Source: Phycisphaerae bacterium (GTDB lineage Bacteria; Planctomycetota; Phycisphaerae; Phycisphaerales; Phycisphaeraceae). From it: 32,868 nucleotides of DNA. Numbering within the stretch: the stretch's first letter is position 1; each line of letters opens with the position of its first letter. This document shows positions 1-7,661 of the stretch, in pieces. Below the pieces are notes generated by a model. That model was given only the letters and a program-made list of their open reading frames with translations, did not search any database and was not told the DNA's origin. The position numbers and the translations under genes were made by a program. Where the stretch lies: the NCBI GenBank assembly GCA_030426385.1, contig JAUHYI010000056.1:1-32868 (forward strand), written 5' to 3'.

Positions 1-131
1 ACGTTTCCCCCCACGTCCCCCCCCACATCACCCCCCACGTTTCCCCCGCGTGATTGACTGTCTTGGGTTTCCGCCGCTTGCGGCTTAGCGCGACCCTCCA
101 CTTTTAATTTCTCACTTGTCGTTTTTAACTC
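1..131 (-). repeat. E1 dispersed repeat, long copy inside murD
   Basis: Read on the minus strand, the copy has a short A-rich module (GAGAAATTAAAAGTG), the hairpin module GCTAAGCCGCAAGCGGCGG, then AGTCAATCACGCGGGGGAAA and repeated GTGGGGGG units. It is in frame with murD and has no stop codon. Its modules match those inside hemB at 31964-32107 in the same order, frame and orientation. It may extend past the window edge. Confidence 0.85.
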
Positions 132-659
132 ACATGCCTCAAGAATATGCCCCACCATCGCGGTCACGGTGCTCTTGCCCGCACTGCCGGTGATCCCGAT
201 GACGCGTTGACGATTGAGCCGACGCGTCAGCAATTGGATTTCCGTCACGATGGGGACACCCGCTGACCGGGCTGCTTCCAGATAGACATTGCCCTCAGGT
301 TTGATCGCAGGATTGGCCACCACCAAATCCGCTGACGCAAAATCCTCCACCCGGTGTTCGCCAAGTCGATAATCGATCCCCGCACAATCCGACAATTGCT
401 CGATGCTATCGCGTAGCGTCGTCGCGTCATCCCGGTCCGTTACCAACACCCGCCACCCTTGCTCTGCCAGATATCGCGCCGCGCCGACACCACCACCAAA
501 TCGGCCCAACCCCATCACAACCACCTGCCCCCCCACCCCACATTCCCCCACACGATTATCTCCCACGATTATCCCCGCATTCTGGTCCACACTTTCCCCT
601 TTATCCGCTAGCTTTGCCTTTGCATCTGCCCCCCTGTTTCCCCTGCGTTTCCCCTGCAT
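1..659 (-). CDS. murD: UDP-N-acetylmuramoyl-L-alanine--D-glutamate ligase (MurD), 5' part, cut by window edge, with in-frame repeat insert
   Basis: The frame is open from an ATG at 659 to the left edge (219 codons, no stop). MurD is the cytoplasmic ligase that adds D-Glu to UDP-MurNAc-L-Ala in peptidoglycan synthesis. The N-terminal Rossmann-like domain starts near residue 46 (QVVVMGLGRFGGGVGAARYL), with VTDRD at about 73-77. The ATP-binding P-loop GITGSAGKST is at 155-164, followed by its helix TVTAMVGHILEAC. From about residue 177 the sequence stops resembling MurD and becomes repeat-encoded peptide (SEKLKV, AKPQAA, QSRGGN, then GGDVGGDVGG) up to the window edge. The family would continue here with a strand leading to a GGNIG-type motif. 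The first 45 or so residues are also unlike MurD and come from G-rich repeat DNA, so a later start is possible. The gene lies 39 bp after the CvpA-like gene and is probably co-transcribed with it. Whether the downstream part of murD is intact cannot be seen. Confidence 0.85.
   Translation of the reverse strand, partial: MQGKRRGNRGADAKAKLADKGESVDQNAGIIVGDNRVGECGVGGQVVVMGLGRFGGGVGAARYLAEQGWRVLVTDRDDATTLRDSIEQLSDCAGIDYRLGEHRVEDFASADLVVANPAIKPEGNVYLEAARSAGVPIVTEIQLLTRRLNRQRVIGITGSAGKSTVTAMVGHILEACELKTTSEKLKVEGRAKPQAAETQDSQSRGGNVGGDVGGDVGGN
520..655 (-). repeat. G-rich E1-like segment forming the murD 5' end
   Basis: The minus strand shows GGGGAAACGCAGGGGAAAC at the start of the murD frame and a GTGGGGGAATGTGGGGTGGG block just before the Rossmann motif. 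These resemble the G-run module of E1 but lack the hairpin module. The segment encodes roughly 45 residues that have no counterpart in typical MurD. Confidence 0.45.
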
Positions 660-698
660 TTTTTAGAACCCTTGTGAGAAGTGTGTGGGGGGGCGGCC

Positions 699-2387
699 TT
701 ATTCCACGATCGTTACTTCCTGGGTCGTGGAACCTATCGTGAACGACTTAATCGTTGCCCCTTTGCGAACCGGGAAAAACAGATACAACTTATCGCCGGG
801 CCGCATGTCATTGACCGGGATCTGTTTCGCGGATCGAACGTCGACATCCACGGCCAACAACTGCGTTCGATCCGGGCGTACCAGGTTATAACTCGTCGCG
901 TACCATGGCTGCCCCGAGGTATCGGTCAAAAACATCTCGCCCACTTGTGCCGCGATCACCATCACGCGGCCGAACAGGCTCGACGCCTGATCGCGATCCA
1001 ATTTCAAACGCACCATCTCTTGATGCGAGGGCAACATAATCGCGTCGAGACGATTTGATCGACTCATGGCTCCCGATGGCTTACGAATTTCCGCGAGCCC
1101 CGATCGTATTTCGCTTTCGTCATATTTGAATGCCGTCACCTGGTTTTTACTGAATGCAATTTCCAGTTTATTGCTCAGCTCAACTTCCACTGCGGCGACG
1201 CCTGTGCGTTGCCCATCGCGATCCCCCACGCTATTGCCCGTGCCGTCGCCATTGGCAAACATGCCGTCGCCCCCGCCTTGGCCCGACATGTCATCATCCA
1301 CGCGACCGAACGCCGCGGCCACCATCGTCGGATCTGACACAGGCACGCCCGGCAAACTCAAACGCAAACGACGCACCAATAAAAATTGCGGCGTTTGGCC
1401 TGCTGGCACATCGAATATAAAACCGATCTGTTCCATCGGATTCACACCCACGATCAGCGTTTCATTCGAATTGATCGGCCAATAAAATCTCGCGTTGGTT
1501 TCCGGATCAACCTGGCTATACCCCGTCGGAGCATGCATCTCTGACACCGTATCGCCTTCGCTGTCCGTGCGCCAAGTCACCAAACGCACATGCGTCGGCG
1601 ACAAACGCAACGTCGAATCCGAATCGTATGTCCCGTGGAAATCACGATTCAATTCAAATGCTGTATCCACCACCACCAGATCGCCTCGGACCTTACTGGC
1701 CACCGGCTCGACCGACGGATGCGCTTCACTGAGCACGCGGGGCTTGATCGTATAAACCGTATCAACCTTCACACTCTTGGGCACCGCAGCGAGCGACGCA
1801 TCTTCATCACGTCGCACTCGGTACAACGCCGATTGATCCACCACGTCAGGCACATACAAACCCAACGGCGTCCCGTTATAAAATGCACCATTCGACAAGC
1901 GGTTGTAAAACCCCTGCGTGATTCGATCCACAGGCACCCACAAGGTCGACCCACCCTCGCGCGTCACCACACCCGGCGGGGTGTACGACAACGGCTGATA
2001 CCCACCCAGGTCCATCGGCCAAGGCATAAAACCCACGCCGATCAACACCACACCCGCAGCCAACACACCAGCCAACGCGCCGAACAATGCTCCGCCGATC
2101 TTGTTCATCAGATCGTGGAACTTCACATCACGTGGCACGAGTTTGTCGAGCACGACCCGAATCAAAATCAACAACAACACAAACGGCCCCACCAAACCGA
2201 CGCCCCACGCGAACTCTGGCATCCGCTTGATCAACAGCCCCAATGTCAACGGTTCCCACAATGCAAACGCAAACGCGCCGGCCAACACGGCCGCCAACGC
2301 ATGCAATGATGCACTTAACAATCCCTGCATCGCCCACCAATAGGCCATCAGCAACAGGAACACCACAATGACAATATTCATAATCAT
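699..2387 (-). CDS. CvpA-like membrane protein with large C-terminal extension
   Basis: This 562-residue protein starts at ATG 2387; residue 3 is an alternative Met. The first 125 or so residues hold four hydrophobic segments (about 2-20, 24-45, 62-82 and 97-120) with short charged loops, the pattern of the CvpA/colicin V production family of inner-membrane proteins. The remaining 430 or so residues look soluble and probably extracytoplasmic. They include a low-complexity Gly/Asp-rich stretch near 365-395 (GQGGGDG, GDGTGNS) that separates two mainly beta-rich parts. I do not recognise a domain in the C-terminal part. The gene sits between the GspE-like pseudo-ATPase gene (158 bp upstream) and murD (39 bp downstream), which fits one leftward operon. 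CvpA proteins elsewhere have been linked to secretion and envelope integrity; any role here is inferred. Confidence 0.75.
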   Translation of the reverse strand: MIMNIVIVVFLLLMAYWWAMQGLLSASLHALAAVLAGAFAFALWEPLTLGLLIKRMPEFAWGVGLVGPFVLLLILIRVVLDKLVPRDVKFHDLMNKIGGALFGALAGVLAAGVVLIGVGFMPWPMDLGGYQPLSYTPPGVVTREGGSTLWVPVDRITQGFYNRLSNGAFYNGTPLGLYVPDVVDQSALYRVRRDEDASLAAVPKSVKVDTVYTIKPRVLSEAHPSVEPVASKVRGDLVVVDTAFELNRDFHGTYDSDSTLRLSPTHVRLVTWRTDSEGDTVSEMHAPTGYSQVDPETNARFYWPINSNETLIVGVNPMEQIGFIFDVPAGQTPQFLLVRRLRLSLPGVPVSDPTMVAAAFGRVDDDMSGQGGGDGMFANGDGTGNSVGDRDGQRTGVAAVEVELSNKLEIAFSKNQVTAFKYDESEIRSGLAEIRKPSGAMSRSNRLDAIMLPSHQEMVRLKLDRDQASSLFGRVMVIAAQVGEMFLTDTSGQPWYATSYNLVRPDRTQLLAVDVDVRSAKQIPVNDMRPGDKLYLFFPVRKGATIKSFTIGSTTQEVTIVE

Positions 2388-2545
2388 AAATAAACAGTCA
2401 TTTCGTTAATTCGCCAATCAGCCTCGCCATTTACGCCATGCACGTTGCAATCGATTGCTTTCAACCTTTTCGGCTTTGCGTGTGTCACGCTCGGCGATGC
2501 ACACGAACCCTGTCATGTGCCTGTCACGCGGGCCTTACTCGGGCC

Positions 2546-4261
2546 TCACGCGGGATTCGCCGGTTTTTTACTGGTTTTTTTTGCGGAAGTCGATGATGAC
2601 TTGGAGGTCTTCGAACCTTTCGCACTCTTGCTTTTATTCCCCGACAACACGCGTGTCACTTCCTGGATGCTCGTCGTCCCGTCAACCACTTTCGCCAACG
2701 CTGCCTGATCCAGTCGCATCACGCGTTGCTTGCTGAAATATGTCCGCAATCCTTCCAGATCACTTTGACTCAACAGCCGACGCGCCTGCTCATCGAACAC
2801 CAGCACTTCATACACACCCACGCGACCTCGATAGCCAATCCCACCACACGCAGGGCATGTCTCTTGTTTTTCTTTCACCACCACTTTGCCCGATTGCTTG
2901 TACAACTGCCCCACACGATCAGGCGACAAATTCAGCTTTCGCAAACTCGACGCATCGGGCTGATACGGCACACGGCATGTCGTACACAGCTTGCGCACCA
3001 GCCGTTGCGATACCACCGCTCCCAGCGACTCGGCCGCGTCCGACACATCACCCACCGCACGCACCCAACCTTTTATCGCTGTCGTCGTGTCATCCAGCTT
3101 CAAGCCGAAATAGATCAACGCATGCTCATTGCCGGCCACGAGCACCTTCGGCGTATGCACATCCGCAACCTGCGACAGCATCACCACGTTCGGATCGCGT
3201 CGCAAAATACCCGCTAGTTTTTCGGACTTGGCCTTGCCATCGGCGCCTGGGTCGAGTGCGAAATGCGTCACGCCTTCCAACTCGGTTTCCACTTCTTCTT
3301 CCAGCGTCACAATGCTCTGCGTATACGGATCGTGCGCTCCGAGCAAGGCTAACAACGTCGTGCTCACACCGCTCTTGGGTGGCCCCGTCACGATCGCTAC
3401 TTTCCCCACCATTTCGCGAACATTCGCCACACTTTCCAGTTGCTTGTCCGTCATCCCCAATTCAGGCAAATTCAACGGCTCAGCCTTCTTCGCATCCAAC
3501 ATCATCGCCATCGACAAACCACGCGTCGATCCCGACGTGCTTACGTCTAATTGATGACGCCCCACTTCATCTTCGCCTTCGAATCGCACTTTGCCCCGTT
3601 GCGTCTTGCGTCGATCCGATACATCCAAGCCCGCGAACTGCTTCAGATAGTCAATCACCGAAACGGCGACCGCTGGCTCGAGTGCTTGATATGGATACTT
3701 CACCCCATCCACTTCCAGCGTCGTCACCGACTTCTGGCTGTTCACCGCCATCTCGATTCGTTCCACATGTCGGCTCACAGCCGTCTGCATCAACTCGGCA
3801 AACGCATCATGCGCCGTCGCCAACGGATCGTCTTTCCCGGGCGGCGGCACATTCACGCCATCGCTGTTGACCATCGTCACAGGCGCTCGCCGTGTGGCCC
3901 GATCCTGTTGCATTTCTTCGTATTTGCCCCGCAGGCTCATGATCGAAAAACGCCAGCGTTTATCTTCGGGCACTTCGCCGTTGCGATAAACCGCATACCC
4001 CAACATCGGCCCCATCGCAATCGGAATCGCCAAAAACAAGCCCACCCAGAAAAATGGAATCAGCAACCACAATGCCACCGCGACCAGACCCGCACCCCAC
4101 AGCAGTGCATTCCACATCTGACGCTTCAGGTAAAAATAACCCGCGTCCTTATCAATAAAAGTTAGCGCTCGCCCCCAACCAGCCACCGCCGCCAGCATTA
4201 ATGCCGGCTTGATGTAACTCATCAACACAACAGGATCAGATTGGGCAAGGTTAGTCAGCAA
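2546..4261 (-). CDS. GspE/PilB-like protein with degenerate ATPase motifs and N-terminal membrane segments
   Basis: The protein has 571 residues from a TTG at 4261; an ATG at 4222 would give 558. Two hydrophobic regions (about 11-30 and 51-92) come first, then an N2-like region, then a GspE/PilB-type C-terminal domain. The order of motifs is that of the family, but each catalytic motif is altered. The Walker A position reads GPPKSGVSTT (293-302), so the invariant Lys is Val299. Walker B reads DPNVVMLSQVAD (356-367), so the catalytic Glu is Gln364. The Asp box reads TLEEEVETELEG, and the His-box His is replaced by Leu387. The four zinc-ligand cysteines survive (CTTC 426-429, CPAC 469-472). The tail is Lys/Ser-rich. 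It is best read as a non-catalytic scaffold paralogue rather than a decayed gene, since the frame is intact. It lies between pilT and the CvpA-like gene. Confidence 0.85.
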   Translation of the reverse strand: MLTNLAQSDPVVLMSYIKPALMLAAVAGWGRALTFIDKDAGYFYLKRQMWNALLWGAGLVAVALWLLIPFFWVGLFLAIPIAMGPMLGYAVYRNGEVPEDKRWRFSIMSLRGKYEEMQQDRATRRAPVTMVNSDGVNVPPPGKDDPLATAHDAFAELMQTAVSRHVERIEMAVNSQKSVTTLEVDGVKYPYQALEPAVAVSVIDYLKQFAGLDVSDRRKTQRGKVRFEGEDEVGRHQLDVSTSGSTRGLSMAMMLDAKKAEPLNLPELGMTDKQLESVANVREMVGKVAIVTGPPKSGVSTTLLALLGAHDPYTQSIVTLEEEVETELEGVTHFALDPGADGKAKSEKLAGILRRDPNVVMLSQVADVHTPKVLVAGNEHALIYFGLKLDDTTTAIKGWVRAVGDVSDAAESLGAVVSQRLVRKLCTTCRVPYQPDASSLRKLNLSPDRVGQLYKQSGKVVVKEKQETCPACGGIGYRGRVGVYEVLVFDEQARRLLSQSDLEGLRTYFSKQRVMRLDQAALAKVVDGTTSIQEVTRVLSGNKSKSAKGSKTSKSSSTSAKKTSKKPANPA

Positions 4262-4425
4262 TGGACCATTTCATCAATTTGGGTTTTCAAATCTAACGCC
4301 ACAACTTGTCGCGTCCAATGCCCCCCGCCACCCACGAGGCCCAGCATTATAGACTACCCCACCCCAATGCGCAACCCCCCCACATTTCCCATGAATTCCG
4401 GTACTGGGCCAGTCTGAATTTTCTG

Positions 4426-4492
4426 ACGAGCCACGACCGTCAGGGAGCGGGCCTGCCATACGGAAACCCGCTTCCTGACGGTCGCGGCTCGT
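4426..4492. repeat. Long imperfect palindrome (26-bp arms)
   Basis: The left arm 4426-4451 (starts ACGAGCCACGACCGTCAGG) pairs with the right arm 4467-4492 (CCCGCTTCCTGACGGTCG...) with two mismatches in 26, around a 15-nt loop. A T-run follows on the plus strand (TTGTTTTTT). I recall this GAGCCGCGACCGTCAGG palindrome as common in planctomycete intergenic DNA, which is knowledge I cannot check here. It could also end transcription. Confidence 0.85.
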
Positions 4493-4522
4493 TGTTTTTT
4501 CAAACTAGCCCACTGCCTGAAT

Positions 4523-4606
4523 CCCCCCCCCCCACCACCACCACCACCACCACCACCACCACCACGTTGCCCCCGCGCGATTGACCACCATCGGTTCCCG
4601 CCGCCC
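4523..4606 (-). repeat. ACC microsatellite joined to E1 fragment
   Basis: An 11-C run and ten tandem ACC triplets (4534-4563) are followed by an E1 copy on the minus strand: GGTCAATCGCGCGGGGGCAA preceded by GGCGGGAACCGATGG. The E1 part ends about 26 bp from the pilT stop codon and has the same orientation as pilT. Confidence 0.75.
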
Positions 4607-4631
4607 TCACGCGCTCCCGATCGCTACTTCG

Positions 4632-5750
4632 CTACATCGCATTCGATGAGATGCCACGCAAGCGCATCTTCAGTTCTTCCGGACTCGCTGCAGCCGCCTG
4701 TGCCACGCGCGGATGGATGAAATCGGCTTCCACCAGGTCAACCAGTGAATCGGTAAACGTCTGCATGCCTTCCTGTCGGCTGGCTTTCATTACTTTTTCC
4801 AACTCGTGCTCGCGCCCCTCCATGATGTATTTGTAGCACTGCGGATTGTTGATCAATATCTCCACCGCGGGAACACGACTCAACTCCGGCTTGATCGTCG
4901 GCAGCAACTTCTGATAAATAAACGACTGCATCTGTTCGGCCAACATGACTCGAATCGACTCACGCTCCTCGTGTGGGAACAGGTCATAAATTCGACTGAA
5001 TGCCTGGGCCGCACCCGAGGTGTGAATCGTGCCGAACACCAGGTGACCTGTTTCCGCCGCATGCAACGCCGCTTCAAACGTCTCCCGGTCACGCATTTCG
5101 CCAATCAGCACCACGTCCGGATTCTCACGCACCAAGGCCCGCAAACCCGTTTCAAAATCCTTGCAATCCAGCCCGATCTCACGCTGATTGATCATCGCCT
5201 TGTCATCGCGGAATAGATATTCAATCGGGTCTTCCAGCGTCAGAATATGCACCGGCTTCGTTTCATTCACATGTTGAATCATCGCCGCGATCGTCGTGCT
5301 CTTGCCCGAACCGGTCACGCCACACAGCAAAATAATCCCGCTCGGCTTCTCGGCAATTTCGTTGAGCACCTTTGGCACATACAACTGCTCAAGCGTCAAA
5401 ATTTCATTACTGATCAAACGTGCCGCAATCGCAGGCCTACCCCGCGTGCGAAAAATATTCACACGAAAACGCGTCTTATCCTGTTCCGACGGGTACGGAA
5501 AATCTGCACCAATATCCTGCGAACCATTCTTTTCAAAATCCGCGTACTGACTGGCGGACAACGACTCGCGAATCGCCTGCTCAAACATTTCCGTGTCCAA
5601 CGGCTCAGTCTTCAGCGATTTGAGCGCCCCTTTCAATCGCAACATCGGCACCTGCCCGGCCCGTAACAACAAGTCCGATGTGCCATGCTCCACCGCCGCC
5701 TTAAAAAATTTCGCCAACTGCGTCTTCGCCATCATCGGTTTATCTGACAT
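4632..5750 (-). CDS. PilT-type twitching/retraction ATPase (first copy)
   Basis: This hexameric cytoplasmic ATPase of the PilT/PilU family powers pilus retraction in type IV pilus systems. I start it at ATG 5750 (372 residues); a TTG two codons upstream is an alternative. In numbering from that TTG, the N-terminal PAS-like region contains HGTSDLLLRAG (24-34), a variant of the usual ASDLHLxxG. Walker A is GVTGSGKST (146-154, Lys152), the Asp box is TLEDPIEY, Walker B is NPDVVLIGEMRD (Glu220), and the His box is GHLVFGTIHT (His245), all intact. Length is normal for PilT. It is upstream of the GspE-like pseudo-ATPase and probably heads that leftward operon. A second, more canonical PilT lies at 17909-18964, so this copy may be PilU-like or serve a different machine. 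Confidence 0.92.
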   Translation of the reverse strand: MSDKPMMAKTQLAKFFKAAVEHGTSDLLLRAGQVPMLRLKGALKSLKTEPLDTEMFEQAIRESLSASQYADFEKNGSQDIGADFPYPSEQDKTRFRVNIFRTRGRPAIAARLISNEILTLEQLYVPKVLNEIAEKPSGIILLCGVTGSGKSTTIAAMIQHVNETKPVHILTLEDPIEYLFRDDKAMINQREIGLDCKDFETGLRALVRENPDVVLIGEMRDRETFEAALHAAETGHLVFGTIHTSGAAQAFSRIYDLFPHEERESIRVMLAEQMQSFIYQKLLPTIKPELSRVPAVEILINNPQCYKYIMEGREHELEKVMKASRQEGMQTFTDSLVDLVEADFIHPRVAQAAAASPEELKMRLRGISSNAM

Positions 5751-5788
5751 GCTCAATATTCCTCGCGTTCATTAAACTGTCTCGTCCA

Positions 5789-6000
5789 CAGATTTCACAG
5801 ATGACACAGATTATTACATGTTTCTGAATGTTTAGCGGGCGACGCGCCAGCGTCCCGTGTTTTCCCAACAATCGTCGGAACACCATCTAAACCAACCAGA
5901 AAATCATATCCAACCCCAAACCACATCACACACGCTTTCTTTTGCTTCGCCTAATTAAAACACATTCTTCATCTGTGCAATCGGTGAAATCTGTGGACTA
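5789..6000. repeat. Inverted CACAGATTTCAC repeat pair
   Basis: CACAGATTTCACAGATGACA (5789 onwards) and, near 5973-5996, the reverse complement of CACAGATTTCACCGATTGCA face each other about 200 bp apart between pilT and hisF. An E2 unit lies between them. Sequences of this CACAGATTTCAC type recur in many bacterial genomes, which is prior knowledge; here the two arms form one visible pair. Confidence 0.7.
5830..5859 (+). repeat. E2 repeat unit
   Basis: GTTTAGCGGGCGACGCGCCA followed by GCGTCCCGTG. The two halves can fold into a GC-rich hairpin (CGGG..ACGC against GCGTCCCG). Related units lie at 9169-9195, 12331-12417 and 20501-20577. Confidence 0.7.
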
Positions 6001-6004
6001 ATAC

Positions 6005-6823
6005 CTATTCCACCAGTCGCACTGCCACTCCGTGTTCATCCATATATTGTTTGGTTTCTGCGATGGAATATTCCCCGTAGTGAAAAATACTCGCTGCCAG
6101 CACCGCGTCGGCCCCCGTTTGCGTCAGCACATCCACCATGTGTTGCGGGCAGCCACACCCGCCCGACGCCACCACCGGCACATCCACCGCGGCGGCCACC
6201 GCGCCGGTGATTTCCAGGTCGTACCCCGTCTTCACCCCATCCGCATCCATGCTCGTGAGCACGATTTCACCCGCACCCAACGCCACCACACGCTGGGCAT
6301 ACGCCACCGCTTCCAAACCCGTTGGCTTGCGGCCCCCGTGCGTGTGTACCTCAAAAACTTTACCATCCGCGCTCAACGCCGTCGGCCGTTTGCCCGTCCG
6401 CTTTTCGTAATCAGCCGCGTCCACACGTTTGGGATCGATGTTCACCACTGTCGCACATCGCCCGAACCGGTCCGCGGTCTGTTTCACGATCATCGGGTCC
6501 AGCACTGCGGCGGTATTGATGCTCACTTTTTCTGCACCCGCCTGAATCAATGCCGTCACATCCGCGATCGTCCGAATCCCACCGCCGACCGTAAACGGCA
6601 TGAAACAACACTCGGCCACCTGCCGCACCACGTCCAGCATGATCCCTCGATCTTCGTGACTGGCCGTGATGTCCAGAAACACCAGCTCGTCAGCCCCCTG
6701 TTCATCGTATTGCCGCGCAATCGCCACCGGATCCCCCGCATCGCGCAGCTCCACAAAATTAACCCCCTTGACCACACGCCCCGCTTTCACATCCAGACAC
6801 GGAATAATTCGATGACTCAGCAT
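6005..6823 (-). CDS. hisF: Imidazole glycerol phosphate synthase cyclase subunit HisF
   Basis: HisF is the TIM-barrel cyclase that turns PRFAR and ammonia (from HisH) into IGP and AICAR in histidine synthesis. The 272-residue protein opens with [19 protein letters not shown]; the catalytic aspartates are Asp11 and Asp130 (VVNID). The phosphate-binding motifs [25 protein letters not shown] and VVASGG are present. It is about 15-20 residues longer than usual because of a loop at about 134-155 ([20 protein letters not shown]), just after the Asp130 strand. The late SGGxG region reads [14 protein letters not shown] rather than the common EHF form. The gene stands alone, with no other his genes in view, and has repeat DNA on its downstream side. 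Start is ATG 6823. Confidence 0.96.
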   Translation of the reverse strand: MLSHRIIPCLDVKAGRVVKGVNFVELRDAGDPVAIARQYDEQGADELVFLDITASHEDRGIMLDVVRQVAECCFMPFTVGGGIRTIADVTALIQAGAEKVSINTAAVLDPMIVKQTADRFGRCATVVNIDPKRVDAADYEKRTGKRPTALSADGKVFEVHTHGGRKPTGLEAVAYAQRVVALGAGEIVLTSMDADGVKTGYDLEITGAVAAAVDVPVVASGGCGCPQHMVDVLTQTGADAVLAASIFHYGEYSIAETKQYMDEHGVAVRLVE

Positions 6824-7094
6824 GGCTGTAGTGTAGCGGATCGCAACGATCGTCAGAATCCCACCAAAAATCAGGTCAGAATTATTTTAATATGGGTTTC
6901 TGCGTGGGCAAATTTTTGTATAAAGCCAAACATCTGGACTGTTGACAAAAACTTCAAATACCAAAAAGACAACAACTTACAGACAGATCATGTCGCCTCT
7001 TCGTTATTCGCACCGCAAATCGACAACATAAAATTTCTTCTGCCGATTTACCAAGTGACAACAGAACCAATTATGGTTATTAAAGGAGTCACTT

Positions 7095-7292
7095 ATGAAA
7101 CGTCGCGATCTCGAAAAACACCTCAAACAACACGGCTGCGCATTCGCGCACCACGGCGGTTCCCACGATCATTGGGTTAATCTCAACAACAAAAAATTTG
7201 CCACTGTCCCCCGCCACCGCGAAATACCTGCGGGAACCGTCACCGCCATTTGCCGGGAACTGACCATCCCCAAGCCTCAAGGCAAAAAATAA
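7095..7292 (+). CDS. hicA: HicA-like mRNA interferase toxin
   Basis: This 65-residue basic protein has the HicA pattern: a KRRDLEKHLKQHGC helix, then GGSHDHW with the candidate catalytic His, a strand with KFATVPRHREIPAGT, and a C-terminal helix TVTAICRELTIP. HicA toxins are small double-stranded-RNA-binding-fold ribonucleases that cut mRNA and are neutralised by HicB. A clear ribosome binding site (AAAGGAG at about 7082-7088) sits 6-7 bases before the ATG, one of the best in the window. The gene is alone on the plus strand. The HicB-like gene is on the opposite strand, with stops about 36 bp apart, which is not the usual hicAB operon. Confidence 0.88.
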   Translation: MKRRDLEKHLKQHGCAFAHHGGSHDHWVNLNNKKFATVPRHREIPAGTVTAICRELTIPKPQGKK

Positions 7293-7328
7293 CCCCCTAC
7301 CTTTCCCGTCGTGTTCCCGTTATCAAAA

Positions 7329-7562
7329 TCACCCCGCCAAGGTCACACGCAACGCCTTTTCGTATTTGTCACGGGCCTCACGCAATCCCTCAATCGCATC
7401 CCTCGCCATTTCAAAGGCTTCCTCAATCGACCGCGCCTGTGTCACCATGCCCTCATGAAACGGCGCAGTCACGCAATACCACTTGCCTTCATCTTTGGTC
7501 AGATGCAGCACCAGATCCCCGTCACTCACCACATAGGTTGTCGGTTTTGCTTTTTTCGCCAT
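7329..7562 (-). CDS. hicB: HicB-like antitoxin
   Basis: This 77-residue protein matches the small HicB antitoxin fold: a YVVSDGDLVLHLTKDEGKWYCV strand pair, a turn and GMVTQARSIEEAFEMARDAIEGL, corresponding to the family's PGCxTQGxTxEEAxxNxxEAI. No DNA-binding C-terminal domain is visible; the tail is a helix REARDKYEKALRV. The start is ATG 7562 with GGAG a few bases upstream. The gene converges on hicA from the right, so the two cannot share a transcript in the ordinary way. Partnership with hicA is inferred from position and family. It could instead be an orphan HicB-like protein. Confidence 0.72.
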   Translation of the reverse strand: MAKKAKPTTYVVSDGDLVLHLTKDEGKWYCVTAPFHEGMVTQARSIEEAFEMARDAIEGLREARDKYEKALRVTLAG

Positions 7563-7661
7563 AACTCCATTGTAATCCCGATTCCCCCACTAGACTACCC
7601 CCCACACCTCCCTCGTCCTCAAACCACCCCATTCCATCAAAATAGCTAAACTATCCCTCTT

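Larger units (their letters stand above)
4262..4631. other. Intergenic region with palindrome, C-run, ACC microsatellite and E1 fragment
   Basis: No gene is supported in these 370 bp. They contain the 26-bp-arm inverted repeat at 4426-4492, an 11-C run at 4523-4533, ten ACC units at 4534-4563, and an E1 fragment just beyond the pilT stop codon. Confidence 0.7.

Noticed and set aside
1066..4165. Long plus-strand open frames opposite the CvpA-like and GspE-like genes (for example 2740-3870)
   Set aside because: They are antisense to well-supported genes, Ser/Pro/His/Arg-rich, and show no motifs; they arise from the codon bias of the minus-strand genes.
4534..4563. ACC triplets and the 15593-15640 tandem repeat as a CRISPR array
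   Set aside because: Units are 3 and 12 bp with no spacers and there are no cas genes.
6942..6947. TTGACA as a -35 box for hicA
   Set aside because: No acceptable -10 element lies 15-19 bp downstream.
6032..7180. A 382-codon plus-strand frame overlapping hisF and hicA
   Set aside because: It is antisense to the whole of hisF, has His/Arg-rich low-complexity sequence, and overlaps the well-supported hicA start.
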